The position numbers and the translations under genes are program-made. The notes under the pieces are model-generated. The model did not search any database. It was not told the origin of the DNA and worked only from the letters and a program-made list of their open reading frames with translations. From Bacteroidota bacterium (lineage in GTDB: Bacteria > Bacteroidota > Bacteroidia > Chitinophagales > Chitinophagaceae), in contig JAEZEI010000063.1 of assembly GCA_023417815.1 (NCBI GenBank), positions 1 to 5,468 on the forward strand: a stretch of 5,468 nt of DNA. Reading direction: 5' to 3'. Below, piece by piece: positions 1 to 4,965 of this stretch (its first letter is position 1; each line of letters begins with the position of its first letter).

Positions 1-1
1 G

Positions 2-223
2 AGCTATCCCATTCACAGCGTGGCCTACACGGGCACGCACGACAACAGTACGCTGCTGGGATGGTATTTGGCGCGGCAGCAGAATCCGCAGGAAGACATC
101 TTGGATCGCTATTTGCAGGATCCACTCGGCAGCGGGATCCCGGTTCACTGGCAATTGATTTCGATGGTTTTGCATTCCCATTCGGACTTGGCCATTGTTC
201 CATTGCAAGACATTTTGGGATAG
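2..223 (+). CDS. malQ: 4-alpha-glucanotransferase (amylomaltase, GH77), C-terminal part, cut by in-frame TAG
   Basis: MalQ is a cytoplasmic disproportionating enzyme that moves 4-alpha-glucan segments between maltodextrins in glycogen and maltodextrin metabolism. The gene enters from the left edge with no start in view, and reading frame 2 is open from the first bases. The stretch YTGTHDN at residues 9-15 of the visible part is the GH77 hallmark; its HD pair holds the third catalytic carboxylate of the family (Asp395 in Thermus amylomaltase). The next segments, LGWYLARQQNP and VPLQDILG, also fit the family. The frame ends at TAG 221-223, yet family-like sequence resumes directly after it, so this is a broken gene or a sequencing error rather than a natural C-terminus. 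The GTG at 20-22 is an internal codon, not a start. The family assignment is strong; whether the product works is unknown. Confidence 0.88.
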   Translation, partial: SYPIHSVAYTGTHDNSTLLGWYLARQQNPQEDILDRYLQDPLGSGIPVHWQLISMVLHSHSDLAIVPLQDILG

Positions 224-379
224 GACGACAGTGCCCGCATGAACGTGCCTGGTCGCGCCGAAGGCAACTGGCGATGGCGCTATCAGCCCAAAGACTTGAC
301 CCCTGAGATCATTGACCGCCTTCGCGTCTTCACCCTCGCCGGTCAGCGCTGCCAGGAAAAGCAGCTCACCCCTGCGTAA
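224..379 (+). pseudogene. malQ: MalQ C-terminal tail downstream of the in-frame TAG
   Basis: The frame that stops at 221-223 continues without a shift for 51 more codons to TAA at 377-379. The translation contains DDSARMNVPG, then GNWRWRY, then a C-terminal helix with RLRVFTLAGQR. The RMN-x-PG and GNW-x-WR blocks are the conserved end of GH77 enzymes and normally follow LG-L directly, so the TAG replaces what is usually a leucine. A single T-to-A change (TTG to TAG) would explain it. No ribosome-binding site suggests separate translation of this piece. It is either the stranded tail of a recently inactivated malQ, a sequencing error, or (less likely) read through by a suppressor tRNA. Confidence 0.82.
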
Positions 380-406
380 AGTCAACCACACAGGTCATCC
401 ACGTAG

Positions 407-427
407 GTCAGTCTCTCCGAGACTGAC
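407..427. repeat. Intergenic palindrome, copy 1 (9-bp stem, 3-nt loop)
   Basis: Arms GTCAGTCTC (407-415) and GAGACTGAC (419-427) are perfect reverse complements around TCC. Read on the - strand it has the same loop (GGA) and inner stem (GTCTC/GAGAC) as the two copies at 479-499 and 524-544, but the four outer base pairs differ and are compensated. It sits 28 nt after the malQ stop. There is no T-run, so it is not a classical intrinsic terminator, though a role in ending or stabilising the malQ transcript is possible. Confidence 0.8.
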
Positions 428-451
428 ATCCCCTCGAGAACTGACATCCCC
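418..451 (+). repeat. Tandem partial duplication of the palindrome arm
   Basis: CGAGACTGACATCCCC at 418-433 is followed at 435-451 by CGAGAACTGACATCCCC, identical except for one extra A. The exact shared part, ACTGACATCCCC, occurs at 422-433 and 440-451. The second copy has no matching left arm, so it is a half-palindrome and probably a decayed or partial copy of the first unit. Confidence 0.7.
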
Positions 452-514
452 ATCCAGCGGCGCCCGCGCCGCTCGCTTCAGCGTCTCGGAGAGACGCTGC
501 TATGTGGGATGGGG
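448..514. repeat. Nested inverted repeat enclosing two hairpins (possible three-way junction)
   Basis: CCCCATCC at 448-455 is the reverse complement of GGATGGGG at 507-514. Between these arms lie two further perfect inverted repeats: GCGGCGC (457-463) with GCGCCGC (466-472), and CAGCGTCTC (479-487) with GAGACGCTG (491-499). An 8-bp closing stem with two inner hairpins could fold as a three-way junction in RNA or single-stranded DNA. This is base-pairing logic only; no folding energy was computed. REP/BIME-like mobile palindromes are the nearest known analogue. Confidence 0.55.
470..504 (+). repeat. 35-bp direct repeat, copy A, containing palindrome copy 2
   Basis: The 35 bases 470-504 recur exactly at 515-549, a 45-bp period. 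The core is a perfect palindrome, CAGCGTCTC / GGA / GAGACGCTG at 479-499. The left flank is CGCTCGCTT and the right flank CTATG. On the - strand the flank plus palindrome resembles copy 1 at 407-427, so the copies are in opposite orientation. Confidence 0.85.
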
Positions 515-549
515 CGCTCGCTTCAGCGTCTCGGAGAGACGCTGCTATG
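515..549 (+). repeat. 35-bp direct repeat, copy B, containing palindrome copy 3
   Basis: Exact second copy of 470-504, with palindrome arms at 524-532 and 536-544. It ends 11 nt before the stop codon of the - strand gene at 561-914, so transcripts of either convergent gene would carry a hairpin from this array at the 3' end. Confidence 0.85.
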
Positions 550-560
550 CGCAGCGTCCC

Positions 561-914
561 TCATAGCCACTCGGGCAGCCAGCGTTCGAGTTGGCCATCG
601 AGCTGACCGCGGCTGAGCACATGTTGGCACCCGGCCTGGCGGGCGGCCTGCAGACGCTCGGTCTGCACGTGCGGGCCAAAAGCGACCGCAATGGCGGTGG
701 GGAAGCGGCGCTGCAATAATTCCACCGTGGCCGGCAAGTTAGCCAGGGCCACGCCGGTTAGATCGAGAATCCAAGCCGTTACCTGTTCAGCGGCGATTTC
801 TTCAAGTTTGGCTGCATCGGCTGACAGCGCCACACACAACTCGCTCCCCCCCGCTTCGACAGCCGCTCTCAACTGCGGCACGAAAAACAGATCTTTGGTC
901 ACTAGCACAATCAC
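561..914 (-). CDS. Hypothetical protein, degenerate response-regulator receiver-like domain
   Basis: A 117-aa protein with no symbol I recognise. The pattern suggests a CheY-like alpha/beta fold: a first hydrophobic strand (IVLV, residues 2-5) with Asp8 after it, a third strand ending WILDLTG with Asp51 where a phospho-acceptor would sit, a fourth strand IAVAFG (75-80), and a late HVLSRGQL (98-105) where true receivers have a Lys-Pro. The acidic pair after strand 1 and the conserved Lys are missing, so it is probably a pseudo-receiver. There is no DNA-binding or output domain, signal peptide or membrane segment. The start is GTG at 914, the only sensible start after a GAGGAG about 12 nt upstream. 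It is convergent with malQ; the gap holds the palindrome array. The fold is inferred from pattern alone. No function can be assigned. Confidence 0.7.
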   Translation of the reverse strand: MIVLVTKDLFFVPQLRAAVEAGGSELCVALSADAAKLEEIAAEQVTAWILDLTGVALANLPATVELLQRRFPTAIAVAFGPHVQTERLQAARQAGCQHVLSRGQLDGQLERWLPEWL

Positions 915-1148
915 TTTTTGAATTTGCTCCTCGTGCGAAATAGTGCAAAACAGAAGCCGCGTTCATTTTAATCAATGCCGCGGATTGCACGTTTTCTGCG
1001 GCCAGCGAGCTTCGCCCCGCCAAGGCCCCCCTACACCAACCCAGCTCTTCAGAGGGGTTGCTTTTATCCACGGTTGGTCTCAAGATAATCTGCATAGTGA
1101 GCGATATCAGCTTATCACCCACTGAGATTACATAGTTCTGGCCCTGAT
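915..1148. other. Non-coding stretch between the receiver-like gene and intron 1
   Basis: No convincing gene is seen. It should hold the promoter of the - strand gene ending at 561, but I cannot pick clear -35/-10 boxes. GTGCAA (943-948) and TTGCAC (985-990) form a short inverted repeat upstream of that gene, of unknown meaning. The part from 1148 downward is the 3' exon of group II intron 1. Confidence 0.5.
1037..1065 (+). terminator. Terminator-like hairpin
   Basis: CAACCC (1037-1042) pairs with GGGTTG (1055-1060). An inner CTC/GAG stem closes a TTCA loop after a two-base bulge, and CTTTT follows at 1061-1065. This fits an intrinsic terminator on the + strand. No + strand gene lies directly upstream, since malQ ends about 660 nt earlier, so it may be a relic or protect against antisense transcription. 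The U-tract is short. Confidence 0.4.
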
Positions 1149-1153
1149 ATCGC

Positions 1154-1183
1154 GGTAGGGACCGCCGTTGCCGGCGGCCCCCC
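1154..1183 (-). ncRNA. Intron 1 domain VI
   Basis: On the - strand, CCGCCG and CGGCGG form a hairpin closed by a GCAA (GNRA-type) tetraloop. The outer G-run pairs with CCC, followed by TACC. A1156 is placed as the branch-point adenosine that would attack the 5' splice site, with seven bases after it to the inferred 3' end at 1149. Confidence 0.7.
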
Positions 1184-1188
1184 GCACA

Positions 1189-1221
1189 GATCCGTACGTG
1201 AACGATTAGCTCATACGGCTC
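1189..1221 (-). ncRNA. Intron 1 domain V (catalytic core)
   Basis: Domain V binds the catalytic metal ions. On the - strand it starts GAGCCGTA and ends TACGGATC, holding the AGC triad at 1220-1218. Inside are a lower/upper stem split by the usual two-base bulge (CG) and an upper stem TGAGC/GTTCA. Two things are unusual: the third pair of the lower stem is G-A where most introns have G-U, and the apical loop is five bases (TAATC), not GNRA. The RT stop codon TAA lies in this loop. Confidence 0.75.
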
Positions 1222-2708
1222 CTACTCTGAGTCGGGCGCGAAAACCGGACTATTGGCCATGGGTGGGTGATCTGAGGTTTAGGCAAGTGGAGAGACACTA
1301 AGCGACGCATCCGCTGATAGGTCCATCGAGAGCGGCCACGTTGGCTACGGCGGCGAAGCTGCTGCAACCATAAGTGGAAGATGCCCTCTTGGAACTGTTG
1401 CAGGCGCCGAAGGTTCATGGGAACACCATGATATTGTTGCCAACCTCGTACGACACTGGCCAACCACCGCCCTGTGTGACCAACGGACTCGTGGCGACGG
1501 CGCCGAAGCTCCTCCGCAATTTCCGCTAGTTTACGACGAAGACGTTTAGCCATCGTGCGACGCTGAAGCGTGAGGTGACCCTTCCGGGTCGGACCCCAGA
1601 GGTGAGTCATACCTAGAAAGTCGAACGTTTCATTCTTGCGGCCCTCACGGCGGTTGCGTTCTGCCGACCGGCGTCCAAATTCAATTAGACGCGTTTTGGT
1701 CGGATGAAGTCGCAGGCCAAACTTCGTCATTCGCTCTGTTAATGCCCGAAGGCATTCGCGGGCCTCCGATTCCTGCTCGAAGCCGAGTAGGAAATCGTCC
1801 GCATAGCGGATGATGATGCATCGGCCTCGGCAGTAGCGTCGCCGCCACCAGTCGAACCACAGATCCAACACGTAATGCAAGAATATGTTCGCTAACAGTG
1901 GCGACAGGACACCCCCTTGAGGAGTGCCTTCACCACTGTCGCTCCATTGGGTTTCTTCGATGATACCGGCGTTTAACCACCGTTGTATCAATCGCAGAAG
2001 TCGTTTGTCGCCGATGCGGTGCTCGATGAATTTCATCAACCAGTCACGATCGATTTCGTCAAAGAAGCCTTTGATGTCCGCATCAATGATCCAGTTCACT
2101 CGCTGATCGGTGATCCCAACGCTCACCGCATCCAAAGCGCGATGCGGGCTGCGATGGGGCCGGAAGCCATAGCTGAAACCCAGGAAGTCCTCCTCGTAGA
2201 TGCATTGCATCACATGCCGCACGGCGTGTTGGACGATCTTGTCTTCCAGCGAGGGAATACCAAGGGGTCGCCGCGTTCCGTCGGCCTTGTCGATATACAC
2301 CCGCCGAGAAGGCTTCGCTTGGAAGGCTCCGCGGTGAATACGACCATGGAGATCAGTGAGATTTGCCTCCAAGGTCTGTTCGTAGTCCTGCCAGCTGACC
2401 TCATCGATTCCCACGGCGGCCTTCCGCTTTAGGCGGTAGAAGCTCATCCTCAGCAAGTCGATTGTCACGTGGTGTAGCAAGGCTGTGAACTTCAGGTTGC
2501 GGTCCCCTCGGGCCGCTTCGCGCACACCGTCCAGTCCGCTTGACCTTCGCCCGTTCTGCCTCTGAGTGCAGGGGAGGTTAGACTGTGCAGTGTTTCTCCT
2601 TGTTGAACGCCTTTCCTCGGCCGACTCCGCCAACGGTCCAGCTTGACCGTCGTTGTTCGCCGCTGTCATTGGTACTACGCGTTCATCTGACTTCCCATCC
2701 GCGTTCAT
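1206..2708 (-). CDS. ltrA: Group II intron-encoded reverse transcriptase/maturase (intron 1)
   Basis: A 500-aa protein that helps its intron fold and splice and copies it into DNA at a target site. From ATG 2708, domains in order are: a basic, low-complexity N-terminus (1-70); RT fingers/palm with RRPLGIPS (146-153), GFRPHRSPHRAL (181-192) and IIDADIKGFFDEID (207-220, catalytic Asp211); GTPQGGVLSPLLANIF (261-276); the catalytic YADDF (302-306); HPTKTR (335-340); then the maturase X region with GWQQYHGVP (422-430). No Cys-rich HNH endonuclease follows, so mobility would rely on nicked or single-stranded DNA. I chose MNADGKSDE as the start because it matches family N-termini I remember and AGAGG lies about 11 nt upstream. 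A GTG at 2813 in the same frame would add 35 residues that look like intron RNA. The reading frame is intact. The last codons, ending SRSRMS, lie in domain V. Confidence 0.93.
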   Translation of the reverse strand: MNADGKSDERVVPMTAANNDGQAGPLAESAEERRSTRRNTAQSNLPCTQRQNGRRSSGLDGVREAARGDRNLKFTALLHHVTIDLLRMSFYRLKRKAAVGIDEVSWQDYEQTLEANLTDLHGRIHRGAFQAKPSRRVYIDKADGTRRPLGIPSLEDKIVQHAVRHVMQCIYEEDFLGFSYGFRPHRSPHRALDAVSVGITDQRVNWIIDADIKGFFDEIDRDWLMKFIEHRIGDKRLLRLIQRWLNAGIIEETQWSDSGEGTPQGGVLSPLLANIFLHYVLDLWFDWWRRRYCRGRCIIIRYADDFLLGFEQESEARECLRALTERMTKFGLRLHPTKTRLIEFGRRSAERNRREGRKNETFDFLGMTHLWGPTRKGHLTLQRRTMAKRLRRKLAEIAEELRRRRHESVGHTGRWLASVVRGWQQYHGVPMNLRRLQQFQEGIFHLWLQQLRRRSQRGRSRWTYQRMRRLVSLHLPKPQITHPWPIVRFSRPTQSRSRMS

Positions 2709-3065
2709 GTTCGGGTTAGCCTCTGAAAGGTTGCCGAACCGCTCTTGGTGACTAATTCCAAGAGACCGATGGGATCTCCCGGTTCTCGTGTTTGGAGTTT
2801 CCACCCATGCCACAGCTCACAGGCCCCGCCGCGTTCCTTTGGTCTTGCCAAAACGACCATCCGATGTTGCCTTCCCCTTGTACGAGCGGGTCGGCACGCG
2901 GGACGATGTACATATCGGGACTCAATCACTGGGCCTAGGTTTACCCCTGCCGTTGCTACACCCATCGTGTTACCACGATCAGCGTACGACTCGGGGCCAG
3001 CGTAACTGGCTAGGTCTTCACTGTAGGACTCTTGCATTCCTTACTCCAAACCGGTTTATCCCGGC
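2709..3065 (-). ncRNA. Intron 1 5' RNA segment (remaining domain I-III)
   Basis: The - strand sequence GCAAGAGTCCTACAGTGAAG (3034-3015 region) and the following GACCTAGCC resemble the 5' RNA of introns encoding this kind of RT, from memory. Several helices are visible, for example CCGG/CCGG around GATAAA and the hairpin arms CGTG and CACG around GTAA. Frames that stay open across this region on either strand look like by-products of RNA structure, not genes. Domain borders and exon-binding sites could not be set. Confidence 0.5.
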
Positions 3066-3096
3066 GCTTTCCGTACTCGTACTCGAAAGGAAGGCG

Positions 3097-3429
3097 ATGA
3101 ACGAACCAACTTTCGACCACGAGCGGCTGGACGTATACCGCTTGTCAATCGAGTATGTCGCCTTGTTGTATCGAATCGCCAAGAACCTGCGTGGGATCCA
3201 TCGACCGGCCCGCGACCAATGGCTGCGTGCTGCCCAATCGATTCCGCTGAACATTGCCGAGGGCAACGGCAAACAGAGCCTGAAGGACAAACCTCGATTC
3301 TTTGAAATCGCTCGCGGTTTGGGGCTAGAATGTGCTTCGATCCACGATGTACTGGGGGTTTTCGATGCGATCATGGCGAATCAAATATCCGCGGGAAATC
3401 GGAACTCAAACGGATCGTCTCGATGCTGA
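3097..3429 (+). CDS. Four-helix bundle protein (S23 / 23S rRNA intervening-sequence protein family), frameshifted C-terminus
   Basis: The first 92 residues fit the S23 four-helix family well: FDHERLDVYRLSIEYV (6-21, helix 1), a long second helix, QWLRAAQSIPLNIAEGNGK (41-59, the family signature around the turn), RFFEIARG and LECASIHDVLGVF. Members are small, form oligomeric bundles, and are often encoded in 23S rRNA intervening sequences or scattered in genomes; the function is poorly known. The DGR accessory protein Avd is a structural relative. The start is ATG 3097 with AAAGGAAGG (3086-3094) just upstream. After Ile92 the frame gives 18 unrelated residues and stops at 3427-3429, while the conserved continuation appears in the frame one base back. 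So this 110-aa product has an aberrant third/fourth helix and is probably non-functional. The gene is antisense to both flanking introns. Confidence 0.85.
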   Translation: MNEPTFDHERLDVYRLSIEYVALLYRIAKNLRGIHRPARDQWLRAAQSIPLNIAEGNGKQSLKDKPRFFEIARGLGLECASIHDVLGVFDAIMANQISAGNRNSNGSSRC

Positions 3430-3505
3430 CTCGGTTGATCCAACGAAGTCGATCGGTCGCCGAGGACGCATTCGAGCAGAGTCGGGGAGTGGCGCGGTGG
3501 TTTAG
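3373..3505 (+). pseudogene. Displaced C-terminal codons of the four-helix gene
   Basis: From 3375 in frame 3 the translation reads GESNIRGKSELKRIV then SMLTRLIQR, which is the usual final helix of this family. It joins the upstream part if one base is restored after ATC 3370-3372; for example a G there would give DAI-DGES. The rebuilt protein would have about 136 residues up to 3505, where group II intron 2 sequence is inferred to begin, so the last codons of the host gene may lie beyond 5467. No start codon or ribosome-binding site suggests separate expression. Confidence 0.7.
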
Positions 3506-3514
3506 GTGGACCCT

Positions 3515-3584
3515 AGCGGGGGCTGTCCCTTTCGTCGAACAGTGCCTCAATAGGCTCACCATGCTCCGTTTCCACATCCCCGCT
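3515..3584 (-). ncRNA. Intron 2 domain VI candidate, extended
   Basis: On the - strand AGCGGGG (3584-3578) is the exact complement of CCCCGCT (3521-3515), enclosing 56 nt that contain a short CTGT/ACAG hairpin and a GTG/CAC helix. This follows domain V by four bases, where domain VI should be. A typical domain VI is about 30-45 nt, so this is a longer version, or the true one is a shorter inner hairpin. Confidence 0.45.
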
Positions 3585-3588
3585 CATC

Positions 3589-3621
3589 GAACCGGACAGG
3601 CGGATCTCCCGCATCCGGCTC
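3589..3621 (-). ncRNA. Intron 2 domain V (catalytic core)
   Basis: On the - strand GAGCCGGA pairs fully with TCCGGTTC, with the canonical G-U at the third pair inside the AGC triad. Above it come a two-base bulge (CT) and a GCGG/CCGC stem with a GAGAT loop. It lies 27 nt after the RT stop codon. The length is 33 nt against the usual 34. This is a textbook domain V apart from the loop. Confidence 0.85.
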
Positions 3622-3648
3622 TCCGACCAGATAATGACGCACGTTCGC

Positions 3649-4965
3649 TCACAGGAAGCTGCGACTGACGGAGTCGACAAGTTTGATCAACCCATACTGC
3701 TCATATAGGCGAACATCACAGAAGCATTTGGATGTGCTTCGCTTGCCGCTTCGACGGTGCAGCCACCAGCGTAGCCGACGGCAGGTGTGCTGTTGCACAA
3801 TCTGCCAGGCACCAGTCGCATAGCCAAGTTTGAAGTAATTAGCCCAACCAACCAACACACTGTTGAGTTGGCCAACCTGTTCCTCCTCGCTGAGCCAGAG
3901 GCGTTTGGAGCTGGTAAGCTCACTTATACGCTCACAGATTTGCTGCACCTTGGCTTTCGCCGGGGTAACAGTCCAGTAGGACCTGCGTGTTTTCCACGAG
4001 TACTGTGTGCAGAACTGGTAGCCCAAGAATTTGAAGGGTTCCCTCGGGAATTGACAGAGCTGGGTTTTGGTCGTGTTTACCGTCAGCCGTAGCCTATCCA
4101 TCATGCTTTGCATGGCTGCCATCGCTGCAGGGCCACGCCCCGGACGACAGCAGATAACAAAGTCATCCGCATAGTTCACTACATGTGCATCCAGGCGATC
4201 TTGGTGACCACCTGTCTTCCACCCAAGCACAAACCGCCTCATGTAGAGGTTTGCCAGCAGTGGTGACGCCACACCCCCTTGCGGAGTGCCGCGGTGTTCG
4301 TCTTTGTTGCGCGTCGTCCTAGTCTTGTGCCCAGATTCATCGGTCTCTTCGACGGACGCCTCCAACCACTGTTTGACTAGTCTCAGCACCCGGCTGTCGC
4401 TGATGCGACGGGCCAGACACTGAATTAGCTCTCGATGCGGAATACTGTCAAAGTAGCCGCTCAAGTCCGCGTCGATGACCTCTGTATAGCCCGCTTTCAA
4501 CCACGCGTGGATCTCACGAATCGCTTCATGGGCACTGTGGTTGGCCCTGTACGCGTGTTGCTCCGGCTGTAAGTCTTCATCGAAGATGGGCTCCACGACA
4601 ATCACAAACGCCATTTGCGCTACGCGATCCCGAATCGTCGGTATCCCTAACGGCCGTTGTTTACCGTCCGCTTTGGGAATCCAAACCCGTCGTACCGCTT
4701 GTGGGCGATACGTCTGGTTCTTTAGGTCTTGCGCTAGTTCACCCAGCCACCGCTGTACCCCGTATTCCTCAATGTCCTTGAAATTCTGTCCATCTACACC
4801 ATGGGACCCACCGTTGGCTTTGCAGCGCTGGTAGGCGTGTACTAGGACGTCCTCGCGGTACACCTTGTCATACAGAGCATAAAAGCGATAGTCCGGCGAT
4901 TCTTTCGCTTTGGTACGCAGTACCCTCTGTAACTTCTCAATCTTTTCCGGAGGCCTTAGGCTCAA
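3649..4965 (-). CDS. ltrA: Group II intron-encoded reverse transcriptase/maturase (intron 2)
   Basis: A 438-aa protein with the same role as the RT of intron 1 but of another lineage. From TTG 4965, numbered from LSLRPPEK: N-terminal RT0 region with YRFYALYDKVYR (26-37); RRVWIPKADGKQRPLGIPT (92-110); AYRANHSAHEAI (138-149); EVIDADLSGYFDSI (162-175, catalytic Asp167); GTPQGGVASPLLANLYM (226-242); NYADDFVICC (264-273, catalytic Asp pair); TTKTQLC (298-304); KFLGYQF; and maturase X with LVGWANYFKLGYATG (371-385). The C-terminus is short, with no HNH zinc-finger endonuclease. An AGGAG lies seven bases before TTG 4965, which I prefer; TTG 4971 is in frame but only one base from it. The frame is intact and all catalytic residues are present, so it could be active. 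Confidence 0.93.
   Translation of the reverse strand: MSLRPPEKIEKLQRVLRTKAKESPDYRFYALYDKVYREDVLVHAYQRCKANGGSHGVDGQNFKDIEEYGVQRWLGELAQDLKNQTYRPQAVRRVWIPKADGKQRPLGIPTIRDRVAQMAFVIVVEPIFDEDLQPEQHAYRANHSAHEAIREIHAWLKAGYTEVIDADLSGYFDSIPHRELIQCLARRISDSRVLRLVKQWLEASVEETDESGHKTRTTRNKDEHRGTPQGGVASPLLANLYMRRFVLGWKTGGHQDRLDAHVVNYADDFVICCRPGRGPAAMAAMQSMMDRLRLTVNTTKTQLCQFPREPFKFLGYQFCTQYSWKTRRSYWTVTPAKAKVQQICERISELTSSKRLWLSEEEQVGQLNSVLVGWANYFKLGYATGAWQIVQQHTCRRLRWWLHRRSGKRSTSKCFCDVRLYEQYGLIKLVDSVSRSFL

Larger units (their letters stand above)
1149..3065 (-). mobile_element. Group II intron 1 with maturase/RT, probably 5'-truncated
   Basis: A self-splicing ribozyme retroelement encoding its own maturase. 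Reading the - strand: structured 5' RNA (about 3065-2709), the RT gene (2708-1206), domain V (1221-1189), domain VI (1183-1154) and a 3' end inferred at 1149. That end gives the terminal AY (A1150, T1149) and puts a bulged A at 1156, 7 nt from the splice site, matching the family rule. No GUGYG 5' end (CRCAC on the + strand) is found between 3000 and 3505. The next gene's ribosome-binding site begins at about 3086, so only about 360-380 nt precede the RT gene, less than the roughly 500 nt in intron 2. I infer 5' truncation, which is common when target-primed reverse transcription stops early. The 5' edge is approximate. Confidence 0.72.

Noticed and set aside
407..544. Classical intrinsic terminators for malQ or the convergent gene
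   Set aside because: The hairpins have no T-run on either strand. A terminating role is possible but not supported by the sequence alone.
407..549. A CRISPR array
   Set aside because: Repeats are palindromes in mixed orientation with a 45-bp period only once and no regular unique spacers or cas genes.
802..1122. A 106-aa - strand frame upstream of the receiver-like gene
   Set aside because: It overlaps the receiver-like gene in another frame, crosses the terminator-like hairpin and shows no family pattern.
1983..2432. A 149-aa + strand frame
   Set aside because: It is the antisense shadow of the conserved RT core of intron 1.
2705..3037. A 110-aa - strand frame before the RT of intron 1
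   Set aside because: It covers the intron 5' RNA and overlaps the RT start; its open frame is likely a by-product of structured RNA, with no protein family pattern.
2788..3096. N-terminal extension of the four-helix protein
   Set aside because: The upstream in-frame codons run antisense through intron 1 RNA. A clear ribosome-binding site and the family's usual N-terminus support ATG 3097.
1206..4965. A diversity-generating retroelement (RT plus Avd-like four-helix protein, template and variable repeats)
   Set aside because: Both RTs carry the group II GTPQGG and maturase X patterns and each is followed by its own domain V. I saw no adenine-biased repeat pair or C-type lectin target gene.
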